This document shows, in pieces, positions 44,083 to 52,526 of a stretch of DNA of 64,000 nt. Every line of letters begins with the position of its first letter. Position 1 is the first letter of the stretch. Source of the DNA: Pseudonocardia sp. ICBG1293 (GTDB lineage Bacteria > Actinomycetota > Actinomycetes > Mycobacteriales > Pseudonocardiaceae); assembly GCF_020131355.1 (NCBI RefSeq), contig NZ_JAHLEL010000049.1, positions 26,746 to 90,745 of the forward strand, written 5' to 3'. The notes beneath the pieces were generated by a model. It did no database searches, was not told the origin of the DNA, and saw only the letters and a list, made by a program, of their open reading frames with translations. Made by a program: the position numbers and the translations under genes.

Positions 44083-44143
44083 CGTGTGCACTCGCTCGCG
44101 GCGCCGGACGCGCGCCACCGGCACCGGGGGACGGGAGAACAGC

Positions 44144-45068
44144 ATGGCAGGCGACACCGTGGCAGCGCGGGCGGTCCGTTCCGCGCGGACCGGCGCCGGA
44201 CACCCGGGGGACGTTCCCTACCACCGGGCTCCGGTCGGCGACCGTCGGCAGGTCGGGCGGGGGATCGCGGCCATCACGCTCGTGGTCGTCGGGCTGTTCG
44301 GGGCCGGATCCGTCATCACGTGGCTGGCGGCCCGGATCGACCTGGCCATGGGGCGGGTCAACCCGACGCTGGGCGGGGACGACGTCACGATCGTCTTCCA
44401 GGCCGCCGGGGCGGCCTCGGTCGCGGTGGAGCATGGTCGTGCAGCGCCTGCTCTACGGAGTGCGGGGGCGCTCGCTGGTCTCGGTCGTCTCCCGGTTCCG
44501 GTTCGACGAGTTCGGACGGGCACTGGTGTTCGCCGGCCCGCTCTCGGTCCTCTGCATCACCGCGGTCTCGCTCGTGACCCCGGTCGAGCCCGCGCGGTTC
44601 TCGACCGTGGACCTGGTGGGTCTGCTCGCCGTCACCCTGCTCCTGACCCCCCTGCAGGCGGCGGGTGAGGAGTTCGGGTTCCGGGGGCTCGTCCTGCGCG
44701 TCGCGAGCAGCTGGAGCCGGGACCCGCGCACCTCGCTGGTCCTCGGCGTGGTGGTGTCGGCGGTGCTGTTCGCCGCGATCCACGTCCAGGGCAACCCGTG
44801 GCTCAACATCCACTACCTCACCCTCGGCGTCGGCGCAGCGCTGATCACCTGCCGCACGGGCGGACTCGAGACGGCCGTGGTCCTGCACGCCCTGAACAAC
44901 ACCGTCGGCTTCGCCTTCGCGCTGGTGCTCCACACCGACCTGCTCGGCGGTACGGGTGCCCCTGTGCTGCTGCTCCTCGCCGTGCCCACGGTCGCCACGA
45001 CGGCCGCGCTCCTGCTGTCCCGCCGACACCGCCCCACGGCCGAGGGGGTCCGGACGACCACGGCCTGA
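44144..45068 (+). pseudogene. CPBP intramembrane metalloprotease gene, probable frameshift
   Basis: The 5' part (from ATG 44144: MAGDTVAARAVRS, then HRAPVGDR and a TM segment GIAAITLVVVGLFGAGSVITW) reads in one frame to about 44430; the rest (MVVQRLLYGVRGRSLVSVVSRF and all protease motifs) is in the next frame. CPBP motifs are intact there: EEFGFRG, FAAIHVQGN and HALNNT supply the metal and catalytic residues. Family members normally carry the N-terminal helices in the same protein, so one base appears gained (or two lost) near 44420-44440. A shorter product from ATG 44433 is possible. Confidence 0.65.
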
Positions 45069-45107
45069 CCGGACGCGACCTCGGCGTGCCGGGTCGGGCG
45101 GGCCGGG

Positions 45108-47651
45108 TCAGGCGTGCCGGACGCACGCCCGCCCGACACTGCGTGCCGGTCCCCGCACCGGTGGGGCACCGGCCGGCGCCGCGGCCGCACGGGTGGCCCC
45201 GCGCCGCACCGCGCCGGGCACGACGCCGGCTGCGGCGCCGTCGGCCAGCACCACGTCGTCCAGCACCACGTCGGCCAGCACCGTCCCCGGTCCGAGCGCC
45301 ACGTGCCCGCCGTACGGTGCGGTCGAGGCCACCACCGGGGCGGCGACCAGCAGGTGGGTCCCGGCGGCGACGTGCACGGCGAAGGACCCGTCGTCGGCGG
45401 TGGTGACCCGGTCGAGCTGGCGGCCGGCGGCGTCGACCACGGTGACCGCCGCCGCGACCGGCGCACCGCCGGGCCCGCGGACCCGCCCGACCGCGGGCGC
45501 GTCCGCGGGGTCGTCGGACCGGGCACCTTCGAGCAGGGCGGGCAGCTCGGCGGCGAGCAGCCCGGCCTCGCGGGCGAGCACGGCGGGCCGGCCGCTGCCC
45601 GCGGCGGCGCCGACCAGCAGGTCCACCACGGCGTCGCAGCTGCCCGGGGGTACGGGCCGCCCCGCGACGGCGGCCGCGGTCAGCTGTGCGAGCCGCGCGC
45701 AGGCCCCGGTCACCGCCGGTGTCCCGGCGCCGGGCCGGGCGGAGCGGGCGAGCCGCCGGGCGTGCGCGGCGACGGCGGTGCAGGCCGTCAGCCACCGCGC
45801 GACGTCACGGTCGGTGGCGCCCAGCCAGGTCCGGGTGAGCGGGCGGCCGAGCAGCAGCGTCTGGTGCACCGCCGCGTCGAGGGCGCGGGCCGCGGCCCAC
45901 AGGTCGTCGCCGGCACCCGGGTGACGCAGGGTGCGGTCGACCGACTCCAGCAGCCCGGTCAACGCGTCGAGCAGCCCACGGTGCGCCTCGCCGGCCGCGG
46001 AGCGGGTGCGCGTGGGCAGCACCAGCACCGACACCGCGCAGCCCACGACCCCGCCGACGACGGTCTCCTCCAGCCGCAGCACCATCAGGTCGACCGAGAA
46101 CGTGCCCAGCAACGCGTACAGCTCACCCAGCATCAGCGTGATGAAGAAGATCATCAGTACGTAGGAGAGCCGGAACAGGTAGAGCGCGCCGAAGATGCTG
46201 ACCAGGATCACCGGCAGCACGACGGCGACGTCCGGCCCGAGCACCGGCACCAGTGCGATCGCCCCGACCAGCCCGATCATGGTGCCGAGGATGCGGTGCA
46301 CGGCCTTGCGGACCGTCTCCGCGACGGTCGCGGTGCCGGTGAACGCGATGAACGCGGCCAGCACCGCCCAGTAGTAGCGCTGGTGCGACAGCGCGTCCCC
46401 GACGGCGATCGCGACGGCGGTGGCGACCGCGACCTGCACGGCCTGCCGGGTGGTCAGCGACAGCCGCGACGCCGGCCGGGTCCCGTCGGGTGGGCGGTGC
46501 AGCCGGGTGACCGTCCCCGCGGACCCGGGCAGGCCACCGCCGAACAGCTGCACGGCCGGGCTGAACGCACCCGCCTCCTCCACCGTCGGGGCACCCGCGC
46601 CGGTGGGGGTGGCGGCGAGGGCCCCGGCCCACTCCGCGCGGGCCCCGGCGAGCACCGCGACGTCGAGCAGGAGCCGGCGCGGACCGGGGGCCGCCGTCCG
46701 GTCCGCCGCGGCCGGCGCCTGCTGCGCGACCGCGTCCCAGCGCCCCCGGTGCAGCATCGCGAGCAGCGCGCGCGGCGAGCCGGCGGTGCCGGTGTCCCGC
46801 TCGGTCCCGGGGCCGAGCACGTCCGGGCCGGTCCGGGCCGAGGCGGCGACGGCCAGCTCCGCGTCCAGGACGGCGCGGCGGACGTCTCGGGCGGCGTCGT
46901 CGTCGGCGACGGCACCGGGGGCCCCGAGCTGGCCGTCGATGACCAGGGCCGCCTCGGTGACGCGCTCCAGCAGGCTCGCCAGCCGGGCCTCGGCCCGCTG
47001 CCGCTCCGCGGTACCGGGCGTCAGGTCGGCGACGAGCAGCACGGTCCCCGCGATCCCGGCCAGGCGCGCCTCGAACGAGCGCAGCATCCGGCGCAGCACC
47101 CGGTCGTTGCGGATCGGGAGCAGGACCAGGGTCAGCAGCATCACCCACACGACCGCCACCGCGACCATCGCGGCCACCCCGGCCAGCATCTCGGGGCGCA
47201 GGTTCAGGAACAGGGCGAAGAAGTAGCCCATGAACCCGCCCATCCCGCAGACGAACCAGCGCAGCCCGAAACGGCGGACCCACACCGCGACGAACACCAC
47301 GACGACGAACGCCGCCAGCGACGCGAGCCGGTTGCGGTCGACGAGCAGCGCCACCCCCATCCCGCCGAGCATCGACACCGCGAGGCAGCACAGCGTGACC
47401 GCCTGCCCGCCGCGGGTCGCGTCGGCGATCCCGAACGAGGCCAGCATCGCCACCACCGCCTCGATCATCATCGGCAGCAGCGGCGGGGTGCCGGTCGCGG
47501 CCGCGACCAGGTACTCGACGCCCAGCGCGGTGCCGATGGCCAGCACCGCCCGCAGGGCGGACACCAGGCGCACCAGCCCCGGGTCGGAGGCGACGAACCG
47601 GTCACGGGCCCGCAGGAGGCGTTCGGGCACGGTCGTCACACTCCGTTGCAT
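45108..47651 (-). CDS. FUSC-family transporter with C-terminal carboxypeptidase-regulatory-like domain
   Basis: 847 residues. Two six-helix FUSC halves (about 30-180 and 400-540) with a helical cytoplasmic segment between, as in aromatic-acid exporters AaeB and YccS. After a second cytoplasmic helical region, residues about 735-812 (VGRVRGPGGAPVAAAVTVVD ... TTADDGSFAVHVAAGTHLLVAA) form a carboxypeptidase regulatory-like beta-sandwich, unusual for this family. The start may instead be GTG 47639. Divergent from the MDR gene. Confidence 0.82.
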   Translation of the reverse strand: MQRSVTTVPERLLRARDRFVASDPGLVRLVSALRAVLAIGTALGVEYLVAAATGTPPLLPMMIEAVVAMLASFGIADATRGGQAVTLCCLAVSMLGGMGVALLVDRNRLASLAAFVVVVFVAVWVRRFGLRWFVCGMGGFMGYFFALFLNLRPEMLAGVAAMVAVAVVWVMLLTLVLLPIRNDRVLRRMLRSFEARLAGIAGTVLLVADLTPGTAERQRAEARLASLLERVTEAALVIDGQLGAPGAVADDDAARDVRRAVLDAELAVAASARTGPDVLGPGTERDTGTAGSPRALLAMLHRGRWDAVAQQAPAAADRTAAPGPRRLLLDVAVLAGARAEWAGALAATPTGAGAPTVEEAGAFSPAVQLFGGGLPGSAGTVTRLHRPPDGTRPASRLSLTTRQAVQVAVATAVAIAVGDALSHQRYYWAVLAAFIAFTGTATVAETVRKAVHRILGTMIGLVGAIALVPVLGPDVAVVLPVILVSIFGALYLFRLSYVLMIFFITLMLGELYALLGTFSVDLMVLRLEETVVGGVVGCAVSVLVLPTRTRSAAGEAHRGLLDALTGLLESVDRTLRHPGAGDDLWAAARALDAAVHQTLLLGRPLTRTWLGATDRDVARWLTACTAVAAHARRLARSARPGAGTPAVTGACARLAQLTAAAVAGRPVPPGSCDAVVDLLVGAAAGSGRPAVLAREAGLLAAELPALLEGARSDDPADAPAVGRVRGPGGAPVAAAVTVVDAAGRQLDRVTTADDGSFAVHVAAGTHLLVAAPVVASTAPYGGHVALGPGTVLADVVLDDVVLADGAAAGVVPGAVRRGATRAAAAPAGAPPVRGPARSVGRACVRHA

Positions 47652-47741
47652 ATGCTAACGATATACCGGATCGTGATCTTCGCGCATCCCGCCCGGTGGT
47701 CGTAGCGTGAGCGGCCGGTGTGCGACCAGGGAGGTGCGCGG
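47652..47741. promoter_or_regulatory. Divergent promoter region of FUSC and MDR genes
   Basis: A short AT-rich patch (ATATGCTAACGATATACC near 47650-47667) abuts the FUSC ATG at 47651, which lacks a ribosome site and may be leaderless. GGGAGG at 47729-47734 serves the MDR start. No clear regulator site. Confidence 0.35.
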
Positions 47742-48641
47742 ATGCGCGGGTACGGGTTCGTGCGGGCGGGTGGCCCGGAACAGCAGGCGTTCGTCGAGGT
47801 CCCCGAGCCCCGGCCGGGGCCGGGTGAGCTGCTGGTGGCCGTCCGCGCGGCCGGGGTCAACCCGGGCGACTGGCGGATGCGCGACGGTGACTACGGCGTC
47901 GCCGGTCCCGCGGTCCTCGGCCGCGAGGTCGCCGGGACCGTCCTCGAGGTCGGCGCCGACGTCACCGGTTTCGCCCCCGGCGACGAGGTGTTCGGCGGCT
48001 GCCCGGACATGCAGGGCGGCTGGGCGCCACGGGCCAGGGTCACCGCGGGGTTCGCCGCGCACCGCCCGCCGGAGGTCACCCCGGAACGGGCGGCCGCGCT
48101 GCCGGTGGCCGCGGGCACCGCCTGGGACACCCTGACCGACCTCGCGCTCCCCGACGGAGCGACGTTGCTGGTCAACGGCGCGGGCGGCGGCGTCGGGCTG
48201 CCGCTGGTGCAGCTGGCGCGCCGGCGCGGACTACGGGTGGTCGGGACGGCGAGCCCCGGCAAGCACGAGCTGCTCGCCGGGTTCGGTGCGGTCCCGGTGG
48301 CCTACGGCGACGGCGTCGCCGACCGGATCCGCGCGGCCGCACCGGACGGGGTCGACGGCGCGCTGGACCTCGTCGGCGGCGACGCGCTCCGCGCCGTCGC
48401 CGGGCTCGTCCCGCCCGGGTCCCTCTACTCGATCGCGGACAAGCCGCTGGTCGCGCAGCTGGGCGGGCGCGACGTCACCCGGGACCGCAGCACCGCGGTG
48501 CTCGACGCGCTCGTCCGCCTCGTCGCCGACGGCGGGCTGGACCCGATGGTGCGCACGACCCGTCCGCTCGACGAGGCCGGTGCGGCGCTCGCTCTCGTCG
48601 AGCACGGTCACGTGACCGGCAAGGTCGTCCTGGTGCTCTAG
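47742..48641 (+). CDS. Zinc-free MDR alcohol dehydrogenase / quinone oxidoreductase
   Basis: 299 residues from ATG 47742. GroES-like N-terminal half (VPEPRPGPGELLVAVRAAGVNPGDWRMRDG) without zinc ligands, then an NADPH Rossmann fold (TLLVNGAGGGVGLPLVQLARRRG). Typical of QOR-type reductases of enones or quinones. Overlaps the convergent EgtD-like gene by 4 bp. Confidence 0.87.
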   Translation: MRGYGFVRAGGPEQQAFVEVPEPRPGPGELLVAVRAAGVNPGDWRMRDGDYGVAGPAVLGREVAGTVLEVGADVTGFAPGDEVFGGCPDMQGGWAPRARVTAGFAAHRPPEVTPERAAALPVAAGTAWDTLTDLALPDGATLLVNGAGGGVGLPLVQLARRRGLRVVGTASPGKHELLAGFGAVPVAYGDGVADRIRAAAPDGVDGALDLVGGDALRAVAGLVPPGSLYSIADKPLVAQLGGRDVTRDRSTAVLDALVRLVADGGLDPMVRTTRPLDEAGAALALVEHGHVTGKVVLVL

Positions 48642-49606
48642 TCCCGGCGGAACAGGAACAGCCCGTACCGGTGCTCGTCGTCGACCCACTCCGCCTCGGC
48701 CCGCAGCCCGTGCCGGGCCACGTCGGTGTGCAGCCGGTCGGGCTCGAACTTCGCCGAGAACCCGACGTTGACGCTGTCGCCGCGACGCAGCTCCAGCGTC
48801 CGCTCCAGACCGGGCAGCACGACGGTCTGGTCCCGGCGGGCCCACAGCCGCCCGTCGACGACGTCGGCGGCCTCGTCGTAGTGCGCCACCGCGTGCAGAC
48901 CGTCGAGGTCGACGGCCCCGCCGAACCGGCGCGCCAGGTGGTCGAGGTGGTTGAGCCGGAACCGCGCGAACGCGTCGTGGCCGGGCGGGTCGTTGTAGCA
49001 GGTCTCGAACACCCCGGCCGGCTTGACGAGGTCGGCGGAGACCAGCAGCGCGTCACCGGGACGCAGGGTGGCGCCGATCCGGGCCAGCAGGGCGGCGCGC
49101 TCGTCGGCGGTGGTGTTGCCGATGTTGGCGCCCAGGAACAGCACCGCCACCGGGGCGCCGCCGTCGTCGCGCAGCCGGTCCAGGCCCGCCTCGTAGCGCC
49201 CCCACAGCCCGGTGACCGTCAGCCCGGGCAGGTCCGCCATGCGTTCGGCGCTGAGCACGAGCATCTCGTGGCTCACGTCGATCGGCAGGTAGGTGGTCGG
49301 CCGGGCCGCCGAGCAGTGTTCGAGCAGGAGCCGGGTCTTCTTCGCGCTGCCCGAGCCGAGCTCGGCCACGCGGGGACAGTCCAGCCGGGCGGCGATGTCG
49401 GTGCCGTACCGCTCCAGCAGCGCCCGCTCGCACCGGGTCAGGTAGTAGGTCGGCAGCTCGGTGATCTGTTCGAACAGCTCCGAGCCGAGCGCGTCGTAGC
49501 CGAACCACGGCGGGATCCGCGGCAACGGCTCGGCGAGCCGGGCGCGCAGGTCGTCCACGTCGTCCCAGAACGACCCCTGCTCCAGCTCGACCGGGTCGGC
49601 GGTCAC
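48638..49606 (-). CDS. EgtD-like SAM-dependent amino-acid N-methyltransferase, altered specificity residues
   Basis: 322 residues from GTG 49606. Methyltransf_33 family: PPWFGYDALGSELFEQITELPTYYLTR at the start, SAM site AELGSGSAKKT, and amino-acid backbone residues N164 (GANIGN) and Y204 (CYND). In mycobacterial EgtD, as I recall, E282/S284 and M252 recognise the histidine imidazole; here the aligned residues are G282, S284 and G252. The M252V/E282A EgtD variant is reported to prefer tryptophan. I therefore do not call this histidine methyltransferase with certainty. No other egt genes are nearby. GTGA overlap couples it to the HDO gene upstream. Confidence 0.8.
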   Translation of the reverse strand: MTADPVELEQGSFWDDVDDLRARLAEPLPRIPPWFGYDALGSELFEQITELPTYYLTRCERALLERYGTDIAARLDCPRVAELGSGSAKKTRLLLEHCSAARPTTYLPIDVSHEMLVLSAERMADLPGLTVTGLWGRYEAGLDRLRDDGGAPVAVLFLGANIGNTTADERAALLARIGATLRPGDALLVSADLVKPAGVFETCYNDPPGHDAFARFRLNHLDHLARRFGGAVDLDGLHAVAHYDEAADVVDGRLWARRDQTVVLPGLERTLELRRGDSVNVGFSAKFEPDRLHTDVARHGLRAEAEWVDDEHRYGLFLFRRD

Positions 49607-50634
49607 CGGCCCGGCTCCCCGGGCAGCGGGGTCCGCAGGCTCGACTCCCCCGCCGACCAGCGGGCCAGCACCCGGTCGCCGAGCCGCTCGCCGAGATGGG
49701 CGGCGGCGCGGATGCCGAACACGACGTCGGCGGCGAGTGCGGGCTCGGCGTGCAGCAGCGGCGCCAGGACGTCGCGCCGCACGACCTGCTCGTGGACGGC
49801 GTCGGCCTCCACGTGCTCGTCGTAGAACCGGGTCGCGACCGGGCCGCAGGACAGCCGGCGCATCGCCCGGACCAGCCGCTCCGACCCGGGCGAGGACGTC
49901 AGCTCGACCAGCGCGAACTGCCCGACCAGGGCACCGCGCAGGCTGCGCCGCAGCCCGCACAGCGACATGAAGTTGACCTCGGCGAGGGTCTCGGCACCGA
50001 CGGCGTCGACGTAGGCGCCGTAGGCGTCGGACAGGCCGAGGTCGCGCATCATCGCGGCGAACAGCACCGCGTGCATGTTCGCGGCGTCGCCCGCGCCGTA
50101 CTCGTCGTGCTCGACGGTGACCAGTCCCGCCTTGGCCGCGGGGGGCAGCCGCGGGATCACCCAGGCCTGCGGGTCGGCCTCCTTGAGGTGGTAGATCGAG
50201 CGGTGCACCACGTACTCGCGCAGCTCCCGCCGCTCGCCGCGGCGCAGCAGGTGGTGGGTCACGCCGGTCTCCGCGCCCGGTCCGACCGGCTCGACCAGCA
50301 GGGCGTCGACGGTGCCGGCGACGTCGTCGGAGGCCGGCACCGCGGACCGCAGCGCGGCCAGGAAGCGCTCCTCCAGCGCGACGCGGAGCCCGAGCAGGTC
50401 CACGTCCCACTCGTACTCGTCGCCGACCCCGGCGAAGCCGCGGTAGTGCAGCTCGTAGCAGCAGTGCAGGGCCAGGTGCAGGTCCTCGCCCCACGGGTCG
50501 GCGTCGCCGGCGGCGGGCAGCGGGGCGGGGTCGCCGCGCAGCCGGTCGAGGACGGCGCCGGACAGTGGCCCGCGCGCCGTCGGCAGCGGGGCGAGCCCGG
50601 TGGCCGGGTACGGGGGTGCGGTCACGTCGGTCAC
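49603..50634 (-). CDS. Iron-containing redox enzyme: haem-oxygenase-like diiron oxidase with SznF-type ligand spacing
   Basis: 343 residues from GTG 50634 (or GTG 50625, better spaced from AGGAG). Family motifs: YHLKEADPQAWVIPRL, EHDEYGAGDAANMH, VNFMSLCGLRRSLRGA, YDEHVEADAVHEQV. Proposed ligands E152, E178, H188, H274, D278, H281 have intervals 26, 10, 86, 4 and 3, which are the intervals I recall for SznF (E189, E215, H225, H311, D315, H318). A diiron N- or C-oxidising role is likely. It overlaps the CDGSH gene upstream and the EgtD-like gene downstream by 4 bp each. Confidence 0.83.
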   Translation of the reverse strand: MTDVTAPPYPATGLAPLPTARGPLSGAVLDRLRGDPAPLPAAGDADPWGEDLHLALHCCYELHYRGFAGVGDEYEWDVDLLGLRVALEERFLAALRSAVPASDDVAGTVDALLVEPVGPGAETGVTHHLLRRGERRELREYVVHRSIYHLKEADPQAWVIPRLPPAAKAGLVTVEHDEYGAGDAANMHAVLFAAMMRDLGLSDAYGAYVDAVGAETLAEVNFMSLCGLRRSLRGALVGQFALVELTSSPGSERLVRAMRRLSCGPVATRFYDEHVEADAVHEQVVRRDVLAPLLHAEPALAADVVFGIRAAAHLGERLGDRVLARWSAGESSLRTPLPGEPGR

Positions 50635-50825
50635 TCCTGTCGGACGCGGGTGCGGCGGCTGGTGTCGCAGAACGGCGGGCGGCGGGTGCGCCGGCAGGTG
50701 CACAGCGCGGTGACCGGGCGTCGCGACGTGACCCGGGTGCCGTCGGGGAGCTCGACCTCCACCGGACCGGTCACCAGGACCGGGCCGTCGTCGGTCATCC
50801 GCACGCGGGTGGGTTCAGCGCTCAC
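50631..50825 (-). CDS. Small CDGSH-type iron-sulfur protein with His-to-Arg ligand change
   Basis: 64 residues from GTG 50825. The Cys part of the motif is present, C42-x-C44 and C53 (CTCRRTRRPPFCDTSRR), but the position normally His (C-D-x-S-H) is R57. A Cys3His ligand set is therefore incomplete. The cluster could be lost, or differently ligated. Coupled to the methyltransferase gene upstream (11-bp overlap) and the HDO gene downstream (GTGA). Confidence 0.78.
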   Translation of the reverse strand: MSAEPTRVRMTDDGPVLVTGPVEVELPDGTRVTSRRPVTALCTCRRTRRPPFCDTSRRTRVRQE

Positions 50826-51474
50826 GGACGGCCTCGATGACCACGAGCTCCTCGTCCGCGGCACCGGGCTCGACCAGGCCACGCGTCTCGTGCAGCACGG
50901 CGCGGGCCCGCATCACCGGGCCGAGCGGGATCCGGGTCCGGTCGACGACCCGGGCGGTGAGCCCGGACGCGGCGAGCCGGTCCAGCGAGGCCCGTACCCC
51001 GGAGACCGCACTGTGCACCATCAGCAGGGCACCGCCCGGTTCGAGGTGGTCGGCGACGTCGTCACAGATCCGGTCGACCACCGCACGTCCGTCGCGGCCG
51101 CCGTCCCAGCTGCGTGCGCGACGGTACCGGGCGAGCCGGTCGGAGTGCGAGGGCACGTACGGCGGGTTGGCGGTGACCAGCGCGAACCGGCGGCCCCGCA
51201 CCGGGGCGAACAGGTCGCCCCGGTGCACGGTCAGCGTGGCTCGGTGGAGCCGGGCGTTGAGCCGGGCGGCGACGACGGCACGCCGGGACAGGTCGACCGC
51301 GGTGACCGCGCCGGCCCCGCAGCGGGCCGCGGCGAGCGCCACCGTCCCCGTGCCCGTCCCGAGATCGAGCACGGCACCGCGGGCCCGCCCGGAGACGGCG
51401 ACCGCACGGGCCAGCATCTGCGAGTCCGACTGCGGCCGGTAGACCCCGGGCGGGGTCAGCAGCATCGGCGCCAC
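50815..51474 (-). CDS. HemK2/MTQ2-like N5-glutamine-type methyltransferase
   Basis: 219 residues from GTG 51474 (alternative ATG 51465). SAM motif I VLDLGTGTGTVAL and catalytic NPPY (residues 103-106: TANPPYVPSH), the signature of N5-glutamine and related amide methyltransferases. The start YRPQSDSQML is typical of HemK2-like proteins without the PrmC N-terminal domain. Target protein or small molecule unknown. One base separates it from the upstream gene's stop. Confidence 0.83.
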   Translation of the reverse strand: MAPMLLTPPGVYRPQSDSQMLARAVAVSGRARGAVLDLGTGTGTVALAAARCGAGAVTAVDLSRRAVVAARLNARLHRATLTVHRGDLFAPVRGRRFALVTANPPYVPSHSDRLARYRRARSWDGGRDGRAVVDRICDDVADHLEPGGALLMVHSAVSGVRASLDRLAASGLTARVVDRTRIPLGPVMRARAVLHETRGLVEPGAADEELVVIEAVRER

Positions 51475-51475
51475 G

Positions 51476-52438
51476 TCAGTGCGCGACCGTCTCGCGGGCC
51501 ACCTCGGCGTGCCGGGTGCGGGCCGCGGTGAGCACACCCGCCCGGTTCTTGTGCTGCTCCTCGTAGCGCAGCACGGCCTGCACGTCCTCGGGCGCGTCGA
51601 GCTCGCGGACCGCGCGGGCCGCGTCGGGGACCGACAGGTCGTCGTAGCCCTCGACCGGCAGCTCCCCCACGGTCAGCGCGCCGCGGGCCCGCCGGGTGCC
51701 GTGCAGGGTGCGGGCGACGTCGCCGGCCCGCTCGCGGCGGGCGATGTCCTCGGCGCGCTCCAGGGCGGCGTCCAGCCCCGAGCCGAGGACCTCGGCGGCG
51801 TCGCGCCCGGCACGGTCGGCGCCGTCGCCGAGTGCGGTGGCGGTGCGCCGCACCCGCTCCCCGGCCCGGCCCAGCTCGTGTCCGGCACGGTTGAGACCAA
51901 CGGCGCCGAGGCGGGCCGGCAGCCGGACGACGTCGGTGACGGCGCCGCGCACGATCTGCAGCGGGGTGGCCCGCAGCGGCGCGGGCCCGCCGACGGCCTC
52001 CTCGGCCAGCACGGTGGTCAGCCAGTCGACGGTCTCGGTGTGGGCCCGGACGAGCTCACCGGCGAGGCGGTGCACCTGCTCCGGCCCGGACGCGGTCACC
52101 GCTTGCAGGTAGCGGGCACGGTCCTGGAGCTGATGCTCCAGGGCGAGGTCGCCGAGGAGCGCCTCGTCGAAGCGCTGGGCCTGTTCGACCTGGCTCTTCA
52201 CGAACGCGACGATCCGGCCGCCGACGGTACCGACCAGGTCGGGCACGGCGTCGAGGTCGCGCAGGGCGTCCTGGATGCGGGCGAGGCGGCCCTCGGCGCG
52301 GCAGGCGTTGTCGGTGAGCTCGCGGCGGGTCTCGTCGGTGCGGGCCTGCACCGTGCGCAGGCGCGCGATCCGGTTCTCGGTGCGGGTCAGCTGCTCCAGC
52401 ACGCGGAGCTGGGCGACGACGGCGGCGGTATCGGTCAC
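51476..52438 (-). CDS. Helical, ferritin-like/HBHA-like protein heading the HDO-EgtD operon
   Basis: About 320 residues from GTG 52438, selected because GAGGA lies 7 bases upstream. The N-terminal 150 residues are continuous helices (LRVLEQLTRTENRIARLRTVQARTDETRREL...) with ferritin-like spacing. The middle (LPARLGAVGLNRAGHELGRAGERVRRTATALGDGADRAG) is an amphipathic Ala/Arg-rich region like lipid-droplet or heparin-binding proteins. No catalytic motif is certain. It begins the tight five-gene operon. Confidence 0.6.
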   Translation of the reverse strand: MTDTAAVVAQLRVLEQLTRTENRIARLRTVQARTDETRRELTDNACRAEGRLARIQDALRDLDAVPDLVGTVGGRIVAFVKSQVEQAQRFDEALLGDLALEHQLQDRARYLQAVTASGPEQVHRLAGELVRAHTETVDWLTTVLAEEAVGGPAPLRATPLQIVRGAVTDVVRLPARLGAVGLNRAGHELGRAGERVRRTATALGDGADRAGRDAAEVLGSGLDAALERAEDIARRERAGDVARTLHGTRRARGALTVGELPVEGYDDLSVPDAARAVRELDAPEDVQAVLRYEEQHKNRAGVLTAARTRHAEVARETVAH

Positions 52439-52526
52439 GGACACGTCCTCTTGCGGGCGACGACAGGGTCGGGGCACGCCTACCCGCGATCCGCGGTCCC
52501 ACTCCTGCCCGCCGGCGCCGCTCCCG

